A stretch of DNA of 36,203 bases. Source: Puniceibacterium sp. IMCC21224 (lineage in GTDB: Bacteria; Pseudomonadota; Alphaproteobacteria; Rhodobacterales; Rhodobacteraceae). The position numbers were made by a program, and so were the translations under genes. The stretch lies in the NCBI RefSeq assembly GCF_001038505.1, contig NZ_LDPY01000009.1, forward strand, positions 1 to 36,203, written 5' to 3'. The notes beneath the pieces are model-generated. The model did not search any database. It was not told where the DNA came from and saw nothing but the letters and a program-made list of their open reading frames with translations. This document shows positions 24,489 through 32,976 of the stretch, one piece after another; the first letter of the stretch is position 1, and the number at the start of each line of letters is the position of its first letter.

Positions 24489-24911
24489 ATGACCAAACGC
24501 AAAGACACAACCGCTCTCGCCAAGGCAGAGCCGCACGACCCATACCGCATGCGCACGCTGGAACAGATCCTTGCCCTGTTCGACGGCGGCGATTTTCTGG
24601 CCGAGGTGATGGCCGGTCACAAGCAGTTGCAGCACGACCTGCTCGACCACAATGAAGAGCACGGCCCCAAAGGCTGCCAGGGCAGCATGACGATCCAGAT
24701 CAACTATGCGCTCGGAAAATCCGGCGATGTGGGCATGGGCGCAACCGCGACATTCAAGGCGCCCAAGAAACCACCCAGCAGCGCCGCAGCCTACATCAAC
24801 GAGGACGGTGAACTGACGCTCTACAACCCGTTCATGGCCCGCATGCACCAGCCCGTCCGTGACGCAACCGACTACGACCCCGAAACCGGTGAAATCCGGG
24901 ACGTGGACTAA
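24489..24911 (+). CDS. Phage-type hypothetical protein
   Basis: A 140-residue protein from ATG 24489; the GTG directly before it is also possible, and AAAGGA lies upstream. The N-terminal half is helical (RTLEQILALFDGGDFLAEVMAGHKQLQHDLLDH). The centre is a beta-rich block (GSMTIQINYALGKSGDVGMGATATFKAPKKPP), followed by an acidic tail (DYDPETGEIRDVD). This tail is common in small phage proteins that act beside recombination or DUF2303 genes. The function is unknown. Confidence 0.65.
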   Translation: MTKRKDTTALAKAEPHDPYRMRTLEQILALFDGGDFLAEVMAGHKQLQHDLLDHNEEHGPKGCQGSMTIQINYALGKSGDVGMGATATFKAPKKPPSSAAAYINEDGELTLYNPFMARMHQPVRDATDYDPETGEIRDVD

Positions 24912-24936
24912 CCCACCCCACGATAAGGAACACCTC

Positions 24937-25137
24937 ATGAAATCGGACATCGTAGAACTATCCGTGCAGTTTCAGCACCAGACAGACGGCGCAGTATGCG
25001 TGCGCGCCGTCGAAGGTGGGCCGGATATTTGGGTGCCAAAATCGCGCTGCGAGGTTCTCCAATCTGATCCCAGACGCGGCCATTACATTCTTCTCACGAC
25101 CGACGAAACGACAGCGACCGAGAAAGGTCTCGTCTAA
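24937..25137 (+). CDS. Small hypothetical protein
   Basis: A 66-residue protein from ATG 24937 (MKSDIVELSVQFQHQTDGAVCVRAVEG) with AAGGA 8 bases upstream. It looks like a small all-beta fold (strands at VELSVQF, AVCVRAV, DIWVPKSRCEVL, HYILLTTDE). No family is recognised. It lies between the hypothetical gene at 24489 and DUF2303 in the same operon. Confidence 0.55.
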   Translation: MKSDIVELSVQFQHQTDGAVCVRAVEGGPDIWVPKSRCEVLQSDPRRGHYILLTTDETTATEKGLV

Positions 25138-25161
25138 CTGCCTTTGCATAGGAACCCCACC

Positions 25162-26145
25162 ATGACTGACTTTCCAACCCTTCAGAACCCCGCCGAAACC
25201 ATGCGCGACGCGATGGAAGACATCGGCCACCACGACCTGATCAAAACGCCGGACGGCCATGTCCTGACCACACCGCACCTGATCACCCTTCCCGAAAAGC
25301 GCACGGTCCAGGATCTGACATCCCACCACCGCGCTGCCGCGGAATACCTCAAACCCGCCCGGCGCAAGGGCACTGCGCATCTGTCCGACCTGGGCAGCCT
25401 GATCACCTGGGCCAACCGGTTCAAGGGCGAAACCTCAGTTCTGTTTGGCAAGCCGGACCTGACCGCCCCGACCCTGACCTGCGTCGCCGACTATCACGCG
25501 AACGGGCCGGTCGACACCACGGCGCCCGGCGGCGATCCGACCGCCCGCCATTGCCACCACCGCGCGATCTACAATTTCCCTCTGTCCGAGGAATGGAAGG
25601 CGTGGATGAAGATTTCCGGCAAGGGTCTGGAAAAGGATGAGATGGGCGAGTTCATCGAAGCCAACGCCAAGGACATCATGGATCCGACCCCGCCCGTCCT
25701 GACCCTCAGCCAGAACGACAAGAACAAACCGTGGGAAAACCGCCTGATCGAGACCGCGCAGAATATCGAGGGGCGGTATGGCCAGCTCAGGCAGTTGCTG
25801 GCGATGTCGCGTCAGTTCACCGTCTTCGAAAGCAGCGACCTCAAGGTCAGCACCAACCGCGACACTGGCGAATCCGAAATCCAGTTCCTGAACGAACACA
25901 AGGGCGCGGATGGCAAACCGCTCAGCCTTCCCAACCTGATCATCATCGCGATCCCGGTGTTCCTGAACGGCGCGCCGTACCGCATGCCGGTGCGGTTCCG
26001 GTACCGCAAGAGCGGCGGCTCGGTGAAATTCATCCTGTCTGTCTACAACCCCGAAAAGGCATTCGAAGCCGCCTTTGAGGAAGCCGTGAACGCCGCAGCA
26101 GACGCCACCACCCTGCCGGTGCTCATGGGCACCCCCGAAACCTGA
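25162..26145 (+). CDS. DUF2303 (YfdQ-like) prophage protein
   Basis: A 327-residue protein from ATG 25162 (MTDFPTLQNPAETMRDAME) with AGGAA upstream. Segments typical of DUF2303 are VLTTPHLITLPEKRTVQDLTS, DLGSLITWANRFK, LTCVADYHANG, HRAIYNFPLSEEWKAWMKISGKGLEKDEMGEFIEAN and IAIPVFLNGAPYRMPVRFRYR. The family occurs in prophages (YfdQ in E. coli prophage CPS-53) and has no proven activity. Its presence identifies this operon as phage-derived. Confidence 0.85.
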   Translation: MTDFPTLQNPAETMRDAMEDIGHHDLIKTPDGHVLTTPHLITLPEKRTVQDLTSHHRAAAEYLKPARRKGTAHLSDLGSLITWANRFKGETSVLFGKPDLTAPTLTCVADYHANGPVDTTAPGGDPTARHCHHRAIYNFPLSEEWKAWMKISGKGLEKDEMGEFIEANAKDIMDPTPPVLTLSQNDKNKPWENRLIETAQNIEGRYGQLRQLLAMSRQFTVFESSDLKVSTNRDTGESEIQFLNEHKGADGKPLSLPNLIIIAIPVFLNGAPYRMPVRFRYRKSGGSVKFILSVYNPEKAFEAAFEEAVNAAADATTLPVLMGTPET

Positions 26146-26201
26146 TGCCTCTTTCTGCCCATCGGCAACGGTGGGCAGCGACGGACAACAGGACATTTCA
26201 C

Positions 26202-26378
26202 ATGCGAGACACCTTCGACTTCCCAGCACCGCCATTCCAATCCCGCCGCCCGACCGGCACGCCGATGACCAAAACCGAACAGACCCGCATGTGGGGCAAC
26301 AGCGTCTGCCCACCACAGGCAGACGCGCTGGTCCGCGCGAATGCAGCGCATCTCGCAGCAAAGGAGATTGCAGCGTGA
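26202..26378 (+). CDS. Short protein resembling the C-terminal motif X of a C5-cytosine methyltransferase
   Basis: A 58-residue frame from ATG 26202 (AGGA upstream). The second half, RMWGNSVCPPQADALVRANAAHL, matches the GNSV motif X region at the very end of phage DNA-cytosine methyltransferases. The rest of such an enzyme (PCQ, ENV motifs) is absent upstream. It is therefore either a relic or a conserved split domain. It is followed by GTG 26375, which overlaps its stop. Confidence 0.6.
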   Translation: MRDTFDFPAPPFQSRRPTGTPMTKTEQTRMWGNSVCPPQADALVRANAAHLAAKEIAA

Positions 26379-26530
26379 CCCAACTCAACATCAGCGCCGC
26401 GCTATACGCGGCTGGCCTTGTTTCGCCATTCATGCCTCAGCCGCCCGTGCGTCATTCGCGCCGCAGATCCAGCGGCAAGGATCGCGCCAAGATCAAGGCC
26501 GCGCGCAAACAGCGCCGGAGGGGGAAGTGA
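26375..26530 (+). CDS. Small basic hypothetical protein
   Basis: A 51-residue protein with GTG start at 26375 and AAGGAG 8 bases upstream (VTQLNISAALYAAGLVSPF). The C-terminal half is strongly basic (RHSRRRSSGKDRAKIKAARKQRRRGK), suggesting nucleic-acid binding. It is coupled to its neighbours by overlaps at both ends. No family is recognised. Confidence 0.5.
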   Translation: MTQLNISAALYAAGLVSPFMPQPPVRHSRRRSSGKDRAKIKAARKQRRRGK

Positions 26531-26586
26531 TGCCCACCGCGCGACCGTTTACACCTGACATGCTGGCGAGGCCCCCATGCAGATGA
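26530..26586 (+). CDS. Tiny frame upstream of the excisionase-like gene
   Basis: An 18-codon frame (MPTARPFTPDMLARPPCR) whose ATG overlaps the previous stop as TGATG and whose end overlaps the next start. The RPFTPDMLA opening resembles the start of excisionase-type HTH proteins. It could be a coupling peptide or a relic of an alternative N terminus. Confidence 0.25.
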   Translation: MPTARPFTPDMLARPPCR

Positions 26587-26888
26587 TGTCACCCGCGCAG
26601 ATTGCCAAGACACTTGATGTCTCGGTGCGCACTGTGTCACGTATGTGCGCCAAGGGGGAGATCCCTGCGCACAAGGTGAGGCACCAATGGCGGGTTGATC
26701 GTCGCGATTTTCTAAAGTGGCTACGTGAGGGAAAAAGTGGCGCATGGCGACTGTTTACAAGCGTGGAAATACCTACTGGGTCCGCTTTCAATGGCGCGGC
26801 CAAGAAGTCAGGAAATCGGCTAGAACAACTGTTAAGCGCGAAGCCCGAGAATATCTCGCGCACATCCAAGAGCAATACCGCCGGATAG
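26577..26888 (+). CDS. Excisionase-like MerR/HTH_17 DNA-binding protein
   Basis: The first 55 residues form a complete excisionase-family winged HTH: MSPAQIAKTLDVSVRTVSRMCAKGEIPAHKVRHQWRVDRRDFLKWLREG. Its position directly before integrase and next to the attachment site fits a recombination directionality factor. The frame runs 145 bases into the integrase gene, and the last 48 residues have no HTH-family character. Whether they are used is unknown. GCGAGG upstream may serve as ribosome-binding site. Confidence 0.7.
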   Translation: MQMMSPAQIAKTLDVSVRTVSRMCAKGEIPAHKVRHQWRVDRRDFLKWLREGKSGAWRLFTSVEIPTGSAFNGAAKKSGNRLEQLLSAKPENISRTSKSNTAG

Positions 26889-27733
26889 ACCACGGTGGCC
26901 GTCCGAGGGTGCCGTTTTCGGAAGCCGCAGCAGCGTACATAGAGGAACACGTTTCAAGCCTAAGCGTCGATTCGATCCGGTTTTATCAAAGCATTGTCAG
27001 GGTCCTTAACGAGGAATTCGGGGCCTCTTATCTTGATGAAATTACCCGGAAAAGGCTGACCTCTTTTGAGGTGGCTCAGGCGAAAAGAGTATCGGCATCA
27101 CGGTTGAAACATTACCGGGCTGCGATGTCTGGGCTATTCAGAATTGCCCTGAGACATGAGTGGGTCGATGCCAATCCGTGCAAATTGCTTGATCCAATTC
27201 AAATCAATAATGAAAGAGAGAGGTTCTTGACCGCAAACGAATGGGATCAGCTTAAAAAAGCATTGACCGAACCATATCGCAGCATTGCGGAAATCTCCAT
27301 ACTTCGGGGCATGAGGTGCGGCGAAATATTGGCGATGAAATGGGTTGATGTCGATCAGCATCGCGACCTGATTACGATTCCGAAAGGCAAAGGAGGAAAG
27401 CGAAGGGTGATCCCCCTGGAAGAAGCCGCCCTGGTTCTTGATCGCCAGCCGCAGACGGGCAACCTAGTGTTTCCGGGCAGGACGGGACGGCCCATGCGCG
27501 TGGATGCTGTCTCGCGAAATGTGAACTCAGCCGCAAAAGGCTGCGGCATTCGGGATTTCACGTTCCACGACCTGCGGCACACGTTCGCATCTTGGTACGT
27601 CCAGAACGGCGGCGATATGTACCCATTGCAGATCATCCTTGGGCACAAGGGACCGGCGATGACACAGAGATATACGCACTTGCGGGTGGACGATTTGAGA
27701 AATTTCCGCACAAAAACCGGCACACTGCACTAG
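26744..27733 (+). CDS. int: Tyrosine-type site-specific integrase
   Basis: A 329-residue phage integrase. The N-terminal arm-binding part (MATVYKRGNTYWVRFQWRGQEVRKSART) is an AP2-like strand unit, followed by a SAM-like core-binding domain (about 60-150). The catalytic residues are R191 (LRGMRCGEIL), K at 216-219 (KGKGGKRRVIPL), H275 and R278 (FHDLRHTFASW), H301 (ILGHKGPAM) and nucleophile Y310 (TQRYTHL). All are present, so it should be active. It ends 66 bp before the tRNA-half junction at 27800 and points towards it, the usual int-att arrangement. The target is inferred to be the anticodon region of tRNA-Leu(UAA). Confidence 0.93.
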   Translation: MATVYKRGNTYWVRFQWRGQEVRKSARTTVKREAREYLAHIQEQYRRIDHGGRPRVPFSEAAAAYIEEHVSSLSVDSIRFYQSIVRVLNEEFGASYLDEITRKRLTSFEVAQAKRVSASRLKHYRAAMSGLFRIALRHEWVDANPCKLLDPIQINNERERFLTANEWDQLKKALTEPYRSIAEISILRGMRCGEILAMKWVDVDQHRDLITIPKGKGGKRRVIPLEEAALVLDRQPQTGNLVFPGRTGRPMRVDAVSRNVNSAAKGCGIRDFTFHDLRHTFASWYVQNGGDMYPLQIILGHKGPAMTQRYTHLRVDDLRNFRTKTGTLH

Positions 27734-27799
27734 AGACTTTTCAAGGTAATACACTGATTTAGCTTGATAAAAGTAACATGTTTGAATTCATGCCAGAGA

Positions 27800-27838
27800 A
27801 TTTTAAGTCTCCTGTGTCTACCATTCCACCACGCGGGC
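27800..27838 (-). other. Element junction (attP or attR-type) with the 5' half of tRNA-Leu
   Basis: Here only the 5' half of tRNA-Leu(UAA), through the anticodon (27838-27800 on the minus strand), is present. What should be its 3' half is element sequence. The bases after it repeat the left end of the element, not a new chromosomal flank. The 66 bp between integrase stop and junction include a CATG...GAATTCATG dyad that may be an integrase site. Confidence 0.75.
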
Positions 27839-28011
27839 AACCAGTTGGTTTCGCTGCGAAAAATGATGGTGAACACCCCGAAATCCGTCAGACAAGGCGG
27901 CCACAACGGCCACAAGATGTCGGCACAGTCACACAAAACCCGGCACAGCAAGAAATATCTATCCCGCTTTGGAAGCTAAGTCCAGATTTTGAAAGGTACT
28001 TTTGGGGGCCA

Positions 28012-28290
28012 GTGGGTAGGTCGGGCGAGAGCTGGGAATGGCAGCTTGCGTCGTTGGGGCGTGGGTATGGTCCGGTCCGACTTCCCAGAAACCGGGCACA
28101 ATTCCGGGCACACCAAATATCGTATGCTATGACGACTGGAACCGACCCCGGCCCAATGCTGGTTTGCCACTCCTGCGACAACCCGAAATGCGTTCGTCCC
28201 GCCCATCTGCACAGTCTGGAGCCGCGAAAACAGATTCAACGAGCCAAAGAGCAACCCCATCGCATAGAGGACGGCGTATATGGGATGTGA
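28012..28290 (+). CDS. HNH endonuclease, copy 2
   Basis: Same sequence as the HNH gene at 4759-5037. Here the frame is also open upstream across the att junction to ATG 27778 (MFEFMPENFKSPV...), giving a possible 170-residue protein whose first part reads antisense through the tRNA half. That long form exists only when integrase end and element left end are joined. Confidence 0.55.
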   Translation: MGRSGESWEWQLASLGRGYGPVRLPRNRAQFRAHQISYAMTTGTDPGPMLVCHSCDNPKCVRPAHLHSLEPRKQIQRAKEQPHRIEDGVYGM

Positions 28291-28645
28291 ACTGATCCAT
28301 GGGAGCTGCATGGAGGTGCTTCGAGGCATGCCGTCTGAGAGCATCGATGCGGTGGTAACCGACCCTACGTACGAACAGACCCCCTTGGCTTGGGACCGAT
28401 GGCCGGATGGATGGCCGACAGAAGTTGCGCGAGTGCTCAAACCCACCGGATCAATGTTGGTGTTTGGTACGCTGCGGATGTTCCTTGACCGACGCGACGA
28501 CTTCCATGATTGGCGGATGGCACAGGACATCGTCCAAGAAAAGCAGAGCGGATCTAGCATGCTCGCCGATCGCTTCCCCCAGCCCAAAGCGGCCCTGCCC
28601 ACCACACCAGACCCTCGGCGTGAGGTCAGTCACGTCCGGCCCTGA
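28280..28645 (+). pseudogene. Truncated DNA methyltransferase, copy 2
   Basis: Identical to 5027-5392: DPTY motif present, SAM-binding half missing. Confidence 0.75.
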
Positions 28646-28870
28646 CCTGCCGTTCGCTTCATTGCCGAGCGCTGCGGTGCAGCTTCACCAGACCGGCCAT
28701 TCGTCCACCGTGCAGCATTTTCGGTGGGTGAAGGTCGGCAGAGCGGACGAAGTGTGAATTCGCTGCAGTTTTACCAATGGTGGGTTTCGTCGCATTGCGA
28801 CCGAAGTGAGCAAGGTGAAATCGCTTGCGACTACGGCTAGCAAGAGTGATCTCGGTTCTCTCTTCTTCGT

Positions 28871-29737
28871 TCAGATCCAGCGCAAATGGTCGCAGATACC
28901 GGCAAGCTCGAGGTCGGAAAACTGATGTCTGATCAGGCCATAAGTACGCGTTAATGTCTCGGGGGTTTTCATGTCACCCATGTCGGTGGCATGAATGCCG
29001 CCCGCAACAAAGTAAGCGGCAAATCCGTTCTGGGCAGCGCCTTTGATATCTGTCGGCAAGCCATCACCCACAACAAGTATTCGACTTTTTGAAATCGTGC
29101 GCCCCGCAATGATGGTCATTTGCGTCAGGGCCGCTTGATAAATTGGTGCCTCTGGCTTGCCCGCATAGGTGACTTTGCCGCCAAGTTTTGCGTAGAGCTG
29201 CGCGATTGATCCCGCACAGATCACTATGCGGTGACCGCTTCTCACGACCAAGTCAGGGTTGGCGCAGATCATATCGATTGCATTGCCCCGCATTTCCCGC
29301 AATAGCGGTTCATAGATGTCAGCGCTTTCAATCCCGTCATCCAGAGGGCCGGTCAGTAGACACAGCTTGGTGTCCCGACTGCCGACCAATGGGTGTGTCA
29401 GGCCTTCCAAGATAGACTGGTCCCGCACCGGGCCGAAGTGAAACAAAGGCGTGTCGGGCCGCTTTTGCAGCAGCGATGTGGTCACATCGCCTGATGTGAC
29501 CACGGCATCAAAGGCTTCGCGCGGGACGCCAAGTCGCGCCAGTTGCGGATAGATAACATGGTTGGACCGCGGAGCGTTGGTGATCAACACGACTATCCCG
29601 CCCTGTGCCCGATATCTGCATAAGGCATCTACCGCGTCCGGAAAGGCGGCAACGCCGTTGTGCAAGACACCCCAGATGTCGCAGAGTATGCCGTCATAGT
29701 GTGGTGCTAGATCACTGAGTGGCATGAGTTTGGCCAT
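28871..29737 (-). CDS. HAD class IIA phosphatase, copy 2
   Basis: Identical 288-residue product to the gene at 5618-6484, including motifs CDIWGVLHNG, LITNAPR and VGDGLPTD. The whole divergent upstream region is also repeated. Confidence 0.85.
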   Translation of the reverse strand: MAKLMPLSDLAPHYDGILCDIWGVLHNGVAAFPDAVDALCRYRAQGGIVVLITNAPRSNHVIYPQLARLGVPREAFDAVVTSGDVTTSLLQKRPDTPLFHFGPVRDQSILEGLTHPLVGSRDTKLCLLTGPLDDGIESADIYEPLLREMRGNAIDMICANPDLVVRSGHRIVICAGSIAQLYAKLGGKVTYAGKPEAPIYQAALTQMTIIAGRTISKSRILVVGDGLPTDIKGAAQNGFAAYFVAGGIHATDMGDMKTPETLTRTYGLIRHQFSDLELAGICDHLRWI

Positions 29738-30141
29738 AAGACCCGTGGACTACGGCCCGGCACGCGCCCAGTCAAGCGCCGCATAGGTCGCTTGCTATTT
29801 GCGTTTTTGCTCTGTAATTATGCATCTTCGCGATCAGTCAGGATCGCAGACAATACGCGACAAGGTTACCCGCTTCGGCGCAACTTGCCTGCCTACCACG
29901 ACATTTGAATAGGTTTTTTAGGCCGACGGTGCGCTGGTTTTCAGCACGCAATGATGTCCAATTCCACGAGATGTGTGGAGTGAAGTCTTTTTCAGAACCG
30001 CCTGCGTTCAATTTCCGGACGCCATATTCCACGGCATCTTTTCAGGCTGTGTTTTCGAAATCGATTTGTGCCCTCTCGGTGTTCACGCGCGTTCCTCGCA
30101 CGTGGAGATATCATGGGCGTAGCGGCTTTGTGTCCAGGCAC
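29738..30141. other. Divergent intergenic region, copy 2
   Basis: Repeat of 6485-6888, with the GCGATC/GATCGC inverted repeat at 29830-29847. No gene. Confidence 0.4.
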
Positions 30142-31356
30142 ATGAGGTCGAAGAAGATTGAACTTGTTTTGGACAAATACCTGCTTTTCACCCCCGGCCC
30201 CGTCAATGTGGCCGCTTCCCTTCGCAATGCGATCTGCAAAGAAGACATCTGCCACCGCGAACCCGACTTTGATGGTCTATTGGCGAGCATAGAACAAAAG
30301 CTGCTTTCGCTGTTCGAAATTAAAAAACGCGACCGCTACCGCGCCGTTGTTATCACTGGCTCAGGGACTGCCGCAAATGAGGCGATCTTGTCCTCTGTGG
30401 TAGGGACCGGCGCGATTCTGATCCTGTCGAATGGCGAATTTGGGGAGCGTTTGCATAAAACCTCGCTCATTCACAACAAGCACACCTATCTACTGCAACA
30501 GCCTTGGGGAATGCCTTTCGATCCGGACCAGATCGCGACCTACCTTGCTGCCCATAAGATCGATGCAATCGCGATGGTCCATCACGAGACTTGCTCTGGG
30601 ATGCTGAACCCGCTCGCTGCGATCGGTGCAATGGCGAAGGCCCATGGCGCGATCTTTGTCGTCGATGGCGTCAGTTCTGTCGGTGCCGAAGTCGTTGATA
30701 TGGAAGGTTGCAATATTGCCTTTTGTTCTAGTTCCAGCTCCAAGGCCATCGGGTCATATCCCGGACTTTCATTCGTGATCGGGCGCAAGAAACAGTTCAA
30801 AAAGCTGAAACTGCATGCCGCCAAGACAACATACCTCAACCTCGCGACGTTCTACGGCTTTCTCAAGCGACATAGCCAAACACCCAATACGCCTGCTGTT
30901 CCGCTTTTTTTTGCCTTTGATCAAGCGCTCACCAACATTCTGTCCGAGGGCGTCGCCAACCGTTTCGCACGGATACGGGCCCGCGCGGGCCAGCTTCGGC
31001 TGGGTATGCGAAAGCTTAATCTTGAGTTTGTTCTGGATGAAGAGGACATGTGCGCGATCCTGACGACAGTCAGGGTGCCCCCGTCGATCTATATCCGGGA
31101 ATTGCGAGACAAGCTGCGCGAGAAATCAATTATCATCTACGAGGGCAAAGGCTGTTTTGCCGGGAAAGTCTTTCAGGTTGGCAATATCGGCGAATTATCT
31201 GATCATGATATTCAATTCTTCCTCAGCACGTTGAGGAGCGTGTTGCTAGAACTGCAGGCAAAAGCCGTCGACGGTATCGCCCCTATCAGACCGATGACCG
31301 CCAAACCAACCATTCAGGCACTTCCAAAGCCAAAGTTGGCAAAGATCCTATCATGA
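30142..31356 (+). CDS. AEP-transaminase-like class V aminotransferase, copy 2
   Basis: Identical 404-residue product to that of 6889-8103, intact, with the PLP lysine in SSSSSKAIGSYPG. Confidence 0.8.
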   Translation: MRSKKIELVLDKYLLFTPGPVNVAASLRNAICKEDICHREPDFDGLLASIEQKLLSLFEIKKRDRYRAVVITGSGTAANEAILSSVVGTGAILILSNGEFGERLHKTSLIHNKHTYLLQQPWGMPFDPDQIATYLAAHKIDAIAMVHHETCSGMLNPLAAIGAMAKAHGAIFVVDGVSSVGAEVVDMEGCNIAFCSSSSSKAIGSYPGLSFVIGRKKQFKKLKLHAAKTTYLNLATFYGFLKRHSQTPNTPAVPLFFAFDQALTNILSEGVANRFARIRARAGQLRLGMRKLNLEFVLDEEDMCAILTTVRVPPSIYIRELRDKLREKSIIIYEGKGCFAGKVFQVGNIGELSDHDIQFFLSTLRSVLLELQAKAVDGIAPIRPMTAKPTIQALPKPKLAKILS

Positions 31357-32120
31357 CTGATAAGATTACGCGGCTTTGGACGACAAAGACCAAAGAGGAC
31401 GAATGGTGGTCTTCGTTTGTCACCGCGCCATTAGGGATCTTTGCAAACTATTGGGCCGTTGATATTCCGGCGATTACGCCAAACCGTCTCACCGCCGCAT
31501 CCTTTGCGGTCGCTGTCGCCGCGACCTTGTGCATTTTGATCGGCGGTTTTGGCTGGTTCATGGCCGCGGCTATCCTGATCCATCTTAGCCACATTCTGGA
31601 TTGCATGGACGGCCAAATGGCCCGCTACAGAAAAGTGTCGTCACCGGTCGGTAGCTACTTTGACCGTTTAACAGATCAGGTCCAGATCACGCTATGGTTT
31701 GGGGCGGCTGGTTATGCTGCCTATGCGCAATCGCTCAGCGTCGTGCCGGTATTCCTCGCCCTGATCGGCATCGCGTTCTATGGGCTGCGCGGCTATGTGA
31801 AGTACATCGCGCTCCAAATCGAAACCGCGCTTGATCCCGAATATCCCGCAAGAATGGTACACCTGAAACGGCAGGAACCGGTGGCCGGTTTGGGCTTTGG
31901 CGTCGTGGCAAATGTTAAATGGCTATTGAAGGAACAACCAAAGATTCTGGCATTTGACGAAGGCGTGTTCATCTTCATGCTGTCAGCGGCGCTCATTTTT
32001 GACCAACTCACACCAATGCTGTGGATTTTCGCAGCAAGTCAGGTGATTTGGGGAACCCTAAAATCATGGCAGCGCGGCAAGAATATTGACGCAAACCAAA
32101 AGAGCATCATCCAGAAATAA
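31353..32120 (+). CDS. CDP-alcohol phosphatidyltransferase, copy 2
   Basis: Identical product to the gene at 8100-8867, with the complete D-D-G-A-R-G-D-D signature and ATGA coupling to the transaminase. Confidence 0.85.
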   Translation: MTDKITRLWTTKTKEDEWWSSFVTAPLGIFANYWAVDIPAITPNRLTAASFAVAVAATLCILIGGFGWFMAAAILIHLSHILDCMDGQMARYRKVSSPVGSYFDRLTDQVQITLWFGAAGYAAYAQSLSVVPVFLALIGIAFYGLRGYVKYIALQIETALDPEYPARMVHLKRQEPVAGLGFGVVANVKWLLKEQPKILAFDEGVFIFMLSAALIFDQLTPMLWIFAASQVIWGTLKSWQRGKNIDANQKSIIQK

Positions 32121-32154
32121 TCCCCCACATCGCTAATGAAGTCAGGACAAACTC

Positions 32155-32976
32155 ATGAATTACGACAACAATCGCCCACCCATGGCCGTTATACTGGCCG
32201 CTGGCATCGGCTCACGGCTCAGCCCTTTAACGGACAAAAGCGCAAAAAGCCTCCTGTCTGTTGGAGGCTCTGTCATCCTGGAACGTATGATCCGCAATTG
32301 CCTAAGCTGCGGGATGTCTCAATTCGTTTTGGTGTTGGGCCACCGTGCAGACGAGATCAAACAGTTCGTTGATAAAACGTTTCGCGGAATCCGCGTCACA
32401 TATGTGATCAATGACCGGTATCGTGATACCAACACAGGGTATTCGCTGATGCTTGCGTCAACCGTTGTGGGAACTGCCGAGTTCATCAAATTCGATGCAG
32501 ATGTAGTGTTCGACACGAAGATCCTGCGTGCATTGGTGGACAGTGAATTGCCCAACGTCCTGTGCATCGACCGCAACATCGCGCTGGCCGATGAAGAGGT
32601 GAAAGTGATCACAGATGATCAAATGCGGGTCCGCGAGATTGGTAAAACAGTCGACCCCAAAACGGCACTCGGTGAGTCCATTGGAATTGAGAAAATCAGC
32701 GCTTTTACAGGCCCACTGCTATTTGCCGAGTTGAAAGAGATGATGGAAAACGCAGGAAATGCGCAGGAGTATTATGAAGCGGCCTACGCGCGGCTGATCG
32801 CTAAAGGGATGCCTTTTCATGCGCTGGATATCACAGGGATGAATTGGACCGAGATTGATACGCCTGAAGATTTTGCAACTGCAAACGCACTGTTTGGCAC
32901 ACCAATCGCGACCGTATCGCGCGGGCAACAACGAGCATTGGACGAAGCGCGTACAAACCCGCGGCGTTCAATATAG
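32155..32976 (+). CDS. LicC/PntC-like nucleotidyltransferase, copy 2
   Basis: Identical product to the gene at 8902-9723. This is the last fully intact gene of copy 2 in the window. Confidence 0.8.
   Translation: MNYDNNRPPMAVILAAGIGSRLSPLTDKSAKSLLSVGGSVILERMIRNCLSCGMSQFVLVLGHRADEIKQFVDKTFRGIRVTYVINDRYRDTNTGYSLMLASTVVGTAEFIKFDADVVFDTKILRALVDSELPNVLCIDRNIALADEEVKVITDDQMRVREIGKTVDPKTALGESIGIEKISAFTGPLLFAELKEMMENAGNAQEYYEAAYARLIAKGMPFHALDITGMNWTEIDTPEDFATANALFGTPIATVSRGQQRALDEARTNPRRSI

Larger units (their letters stand above)
4547..27799 (+). mobile_element. 23,253-bp tRNA-Leu-integrated element (phage-satellite-like island), complete unit
   Basis: The unit is defined by the exact re-start of its left end at 27800, 66 bp after the stop of a tyrosine integrase. 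It carries integrase and an excisionase-like gene at the right end, a CI/Cro-type switch at 22.2-23.1 kb, two opposing operons of small phage-like genes, cargo genes at 4.6-16.2 kb and a resident IS3 element. I see no terminase, portal, capsid, tail or conjugation genes, so it is not a complete prophage or a self-transmissible ICE as read here. Whether 4.6-16 kb was acquired as cargo or captured from the chromosome cannot be settled from the window. Confidence 0.75.

Noticed and set aside
25435..26433. A 332-codon minus-strand frame opposite DUF2303
   Set aside because: DUF2303 motifs on the plus strand, with ribosome-binding site and operon context, explain the region.
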